A DNA stretch of 64,000 bases from Ruminococcus flavefaciens AE3010 (GTDB lineage: Bacteria > Bacillota > Clostridia > Oscillospirales > Ruminococcaceae). The DNA is taken from positions 519,001 to 583,000 of the forward strand of contig NZ_JAGT01000001.1 of NCBI RefSeq assembly GCF_000526795.1. The letters run 5' to 3'. Made by a program: the position numbers and the translations under genes. A model generated the notes under the pieces. It had not been told where the DNA came from, did not search any database, and saw only the letters and a list, made by a program, of their open reading frames with translations. Every line of letters begins with the position of its first letter. Position 1 is the first letter of the stretch. Positions 62,304 through 64,000 of this stretch are shown here, in pieces.

Positions 62304-62320
62304 CAGGTTGCAGACTGAGT

Positions 62321-62382
62321 TCAGCCGAATCAATTCGGCTGACTCATCTTCTTTCCTTGAGGGACTTAAAGTCCCTTTTTTG
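62321..62382 (+). terminator. tandem hairpins after rplS, the second a terminator
   Basis: First hairpin CAGCCGAA / TTCGGCTG (62321-62341) without T tract; second AGGGACTT / AAGTCCCT (about 62360-62377) followed by six T. Confidence 0.88.
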
Positions 62383-62424
62383 CTACATTTTCATATTTTT
62401 TAAAATAGTCCGGAGGCGGCAAAT

Positions 62425-63186
62425 ATGGCTGATAAAATAAAAGATTTATCTGAAAATACCGAAGAAGTAATATCCGAAGCTGCTGTTGAAGCTGAAGAAA
62501 AAGCAGATGAAGTTTCCGAGGAAACAGCTGAAGCTGCTGAAAAAATCGAAAACGCTTCTGCTGATGAAGATGATATAGATAAGAAAGCTGAGGAAAAGGA
62601 GAGCAAGATAGTTGATGATATTCTTGAGATCATCGAATCTACGCTTGTTACTGTATTCGTAATAGTTATGATATTTACATATCTGCTTCACCCTGTAAAT
62701 GTTGTGGGAAGATCCATGAACAACACCCTTATGGATAATGACAGGATCTTTATGACAACTATTTACGGTGGTCCGCACTACGGAGATATTATCGTTATCA
62801 ACAATGACGAAGCTTATCTTCTCAATGATGACGGAAGCATATATGAAAGAGATATAACAGGTTCATCACTCAAGGAGTGTATAATCAAGAGAGTAATAGC
62901 TGAACCCGGACAGACTATCGATATTGACGCAGAAAACGGCAAGGTTATAGTTGACGGCAAGGTGCTTGACGAACCTTACATAAAAGAAACCGTTGATTCG
63001 GACGGAGGAATGTTTGATTTCCCGATCACCGTACCTGATGGATACTATTTCGTAATGGGTGATAACAGAAGAAATTCTTCTGACAGCCGCTGCGGTGATG
63101 TAGGTCTTATAAAGAAAGACCAGATATACGGCAAGGCACTTATCAGATATTCACCTATCAAGGACTTCAAGTTTCTTATTTTCTGA
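62425..63186 (+). CDS. lepB: type I signal peptidase with acidic N-terminal extension
   Basis: Cleaves secretory signal peptides outside the membrane. Residues 1-65 are a Glu/Ala-rich extension predicted cytosolic; 68-89 one membrane helix; nucleophile Ser97 in GRSMNNTL; general-base Lys155 in IIKRVIAE; and GDNRRNSSDSR (212-222). 253 residues, long for a single-span Firmicutes SPase because of the tail. SD GGAGGCGG. Followed by rbgA after 31 bp. Confidence 0.96.
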   Translation: MADKIKDLSENTEEVISEAAVEAEEKADEVSEETAEAAEKIENASADEDDIDKKAEEKESKIVDDILEIIESTLVTVFVIVMIFTYLLHPVNVVGRSMNNTLMDNDRIFMTTIYGGPHYGDIIVINNDEAYLLNDDGSIYERDITGSSLKECIIKRVIAEPGQTIDIDAENGKVIVDGKVLDEPYIKETVDSDGGMFDFPITVPDGYYFVMGDNRRNSSDSRCGDVGLIKKDQIYGKALIRYSPIKDFKFLIF

Positions 63187-63217
63187 TCGTTCACTAAAAA
63201 GCATTCAGGAGGCATTT

Positions 63218-64000
63218 ATGGATAACAGCGATATGAAACAGATCCAGTGGTTTCCTGGGCATATGGCAAAAACAAGACGTCTGATATCTTCAAATCTTTC
63301 TCTTGTTGACGCAGTTGTAGAAATATTGGACGCTCGTACTCCTTTGAGCAGCCGCAACCCTGAAATGGACAAGCTTACAAAAAGCAAGCCGAGAATGGTC
63401 CTGCTCAATAAATGTGATCTTGCCGATGAAAGCACAACACAGCGCTGGATAGATTATTTTAAAAATTGCGGCTGTGCAGCACTGGCTGTTGATTGTAAGT
63501 CAGGAAAAGGACTAAAGTCGATACTTCCTGCTATAAAAAACACAGTTTTAAAAGAGTTAATGGACAAGCGTGCCAAAAACGGCATGACAGGAGCAGCCGT
63601 CCGCCTTATGATAGTTGGTATCCCAAATGTTGGAAAGTCATCTCTTATAAATAAGTTAGCAGGCTCTAAGCGTGCTAAGGTCGAGGACAGACCGGGCGTT
63701 ACACGCACAAAGCAGTGGGTGAAGCTCGATAACAACACTGAGCTGCTGGATATGCCGGGTGTACTGTGGCCTAAGTTTGAAGATCAGAACGTCGCTGTAA
63801 GACTTGCATTTACAGGCGCTATCAGCGATGATATACTCGATATTGAAACTCTGGCAATGAAGCTTCTGGTATTTTTGGCAGAAAGCTATCCCAATTCTGT
63901 TAAAGAACGCTATAAAATAGAATTTTCCGACGATGATACGGGGCTTGAACTCCTTGAAAAGGTCGGAAAAAAACGCGGCATGATGATCTCAGGCGGCGAA
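63218..64000 (+). CDS. rbgA: ribosome biogenesis GTPase RbgA/YlqF (3'-truncated by window edge)
   Basis: Circularly permuted GTPase for late 50S assembly. The order is G4 NKCD (64-67), then G1 GIPNVGKSS (about 133-141), then G3 DMPG. Start QIQWFPGHMAKTRR is family-typical. ATG 63218 has SD AGGAGG. The frame is open through base 64000 (261 codons), so the C-terminal domain is mostly outside the window. Confidence 0.96.
   Translation, partial: MDNSDMKQIQWFPGHMAKTRRLISSNLSLVDAVVEILDARTPLSSRNPEMDKLTKSKPRMVLLNKCDLADESTTQRWIDYFKNCGCAALAVDCKSGKGLKSILPAIKNTVLKELMDKRAKNGMTGAAVRLMIVGIPNVGKSSLINKLAGSKRAKVEDRPGVTRTKQWVKLDNNTELLDMPGVLWPKFEDQNVAVRLAFTGAISDDILDIETLAMKLLVFLAESYPNSVKERYKIEFSDDDTGLELLEKVGKKRGMMISGGE

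Overview
The window reads as chromosomal DNA of a low-to-mid GC Gram-positive gut or rumen anaerobe, most likely a cellulolytic Ruminococcus (R. albus / R. flavefaciens type). The main pointers are a secreted family 9 cellulase carrying a type I dockerin, a second secreted dockerin protein, a type III glutamine synthetase, a PPi-type phosphofructokinase, a V/A-type ATPase operon with Na+-type ligand residues, and Firmicutes gene orders such as lon-ysxC, rpsO-pnp and rplS-lepB-rbgA. There is no rRNA gene, so the species cannot be fixed from this sequence.

Layout. 1-4.4 kb: end of a HAD phosphatase, PPi-phosphofructokinase and glutamine synthetase III. 4.4-12.8 kb: a response regulator/histidine kinase pair, a large membrane protein, a divergent degenerate acyl-CoA-synthetase-like gene, and a membrane-bound sugar-nucleotide dehydratase. 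12.9-16.7 kb: the GH9-dockerin cellulase behind the TrpR-like regulator gene yerC. 16.7-27.6 kb: lon, ysxC, lysA, a YhcC-type radical SAM protein, a shikimate-kinase-like protein, a MinD-like ATPase, mgsA, hisS, aspS and a Nudix hydrolase. 27.7-36.3 kb: nine-gene V-type ATPase operon (H/G-I-K-E-C-F-A-B-D). 36.4-39.2 kb: pnp and rpsO with a long hairpin between them. 39.2-47 kb: PH-domain and FkbM genes, an isolated BREX PglX C-terminal domain, homoserine dehydrogenase with an ACT regulator, rarA, small genes and glyA. 47-49.4 kb: a four-gene operon containing the second dockerin protein.

The most unusual part is 49.5-51.3 kb: tRNA-Pro(GGG), a gene-free stretch that looks like a decayed element, a DUF1292 gene, then an independent transcription unit of about 630 nt with a strong promoter, many hairpins, a fourfold repeated motif and a strong terminator. 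It encodes no protein of normal size. I read it as a large ornate non-coding RNA, with ROOL as the leading candidate family. The rest (51.3-64 kb) is an HtrA protease, an LTA-synthase-like enzyme, housekeeping genes, a B12-binding radical SAM protein with its DUF2344 partner, and rplS-lepB-rbgA; rbgA runs off the end.

Almost every promoter I can read has a -35 and -10 box exactly 17 bp apart, often with a TG just upstream of the -10. Several CDS starts below are moved inward from the longest open frame because the Shine-Dalgarno (SD) sequence clearly serves a later ATG, TTG or GTG.
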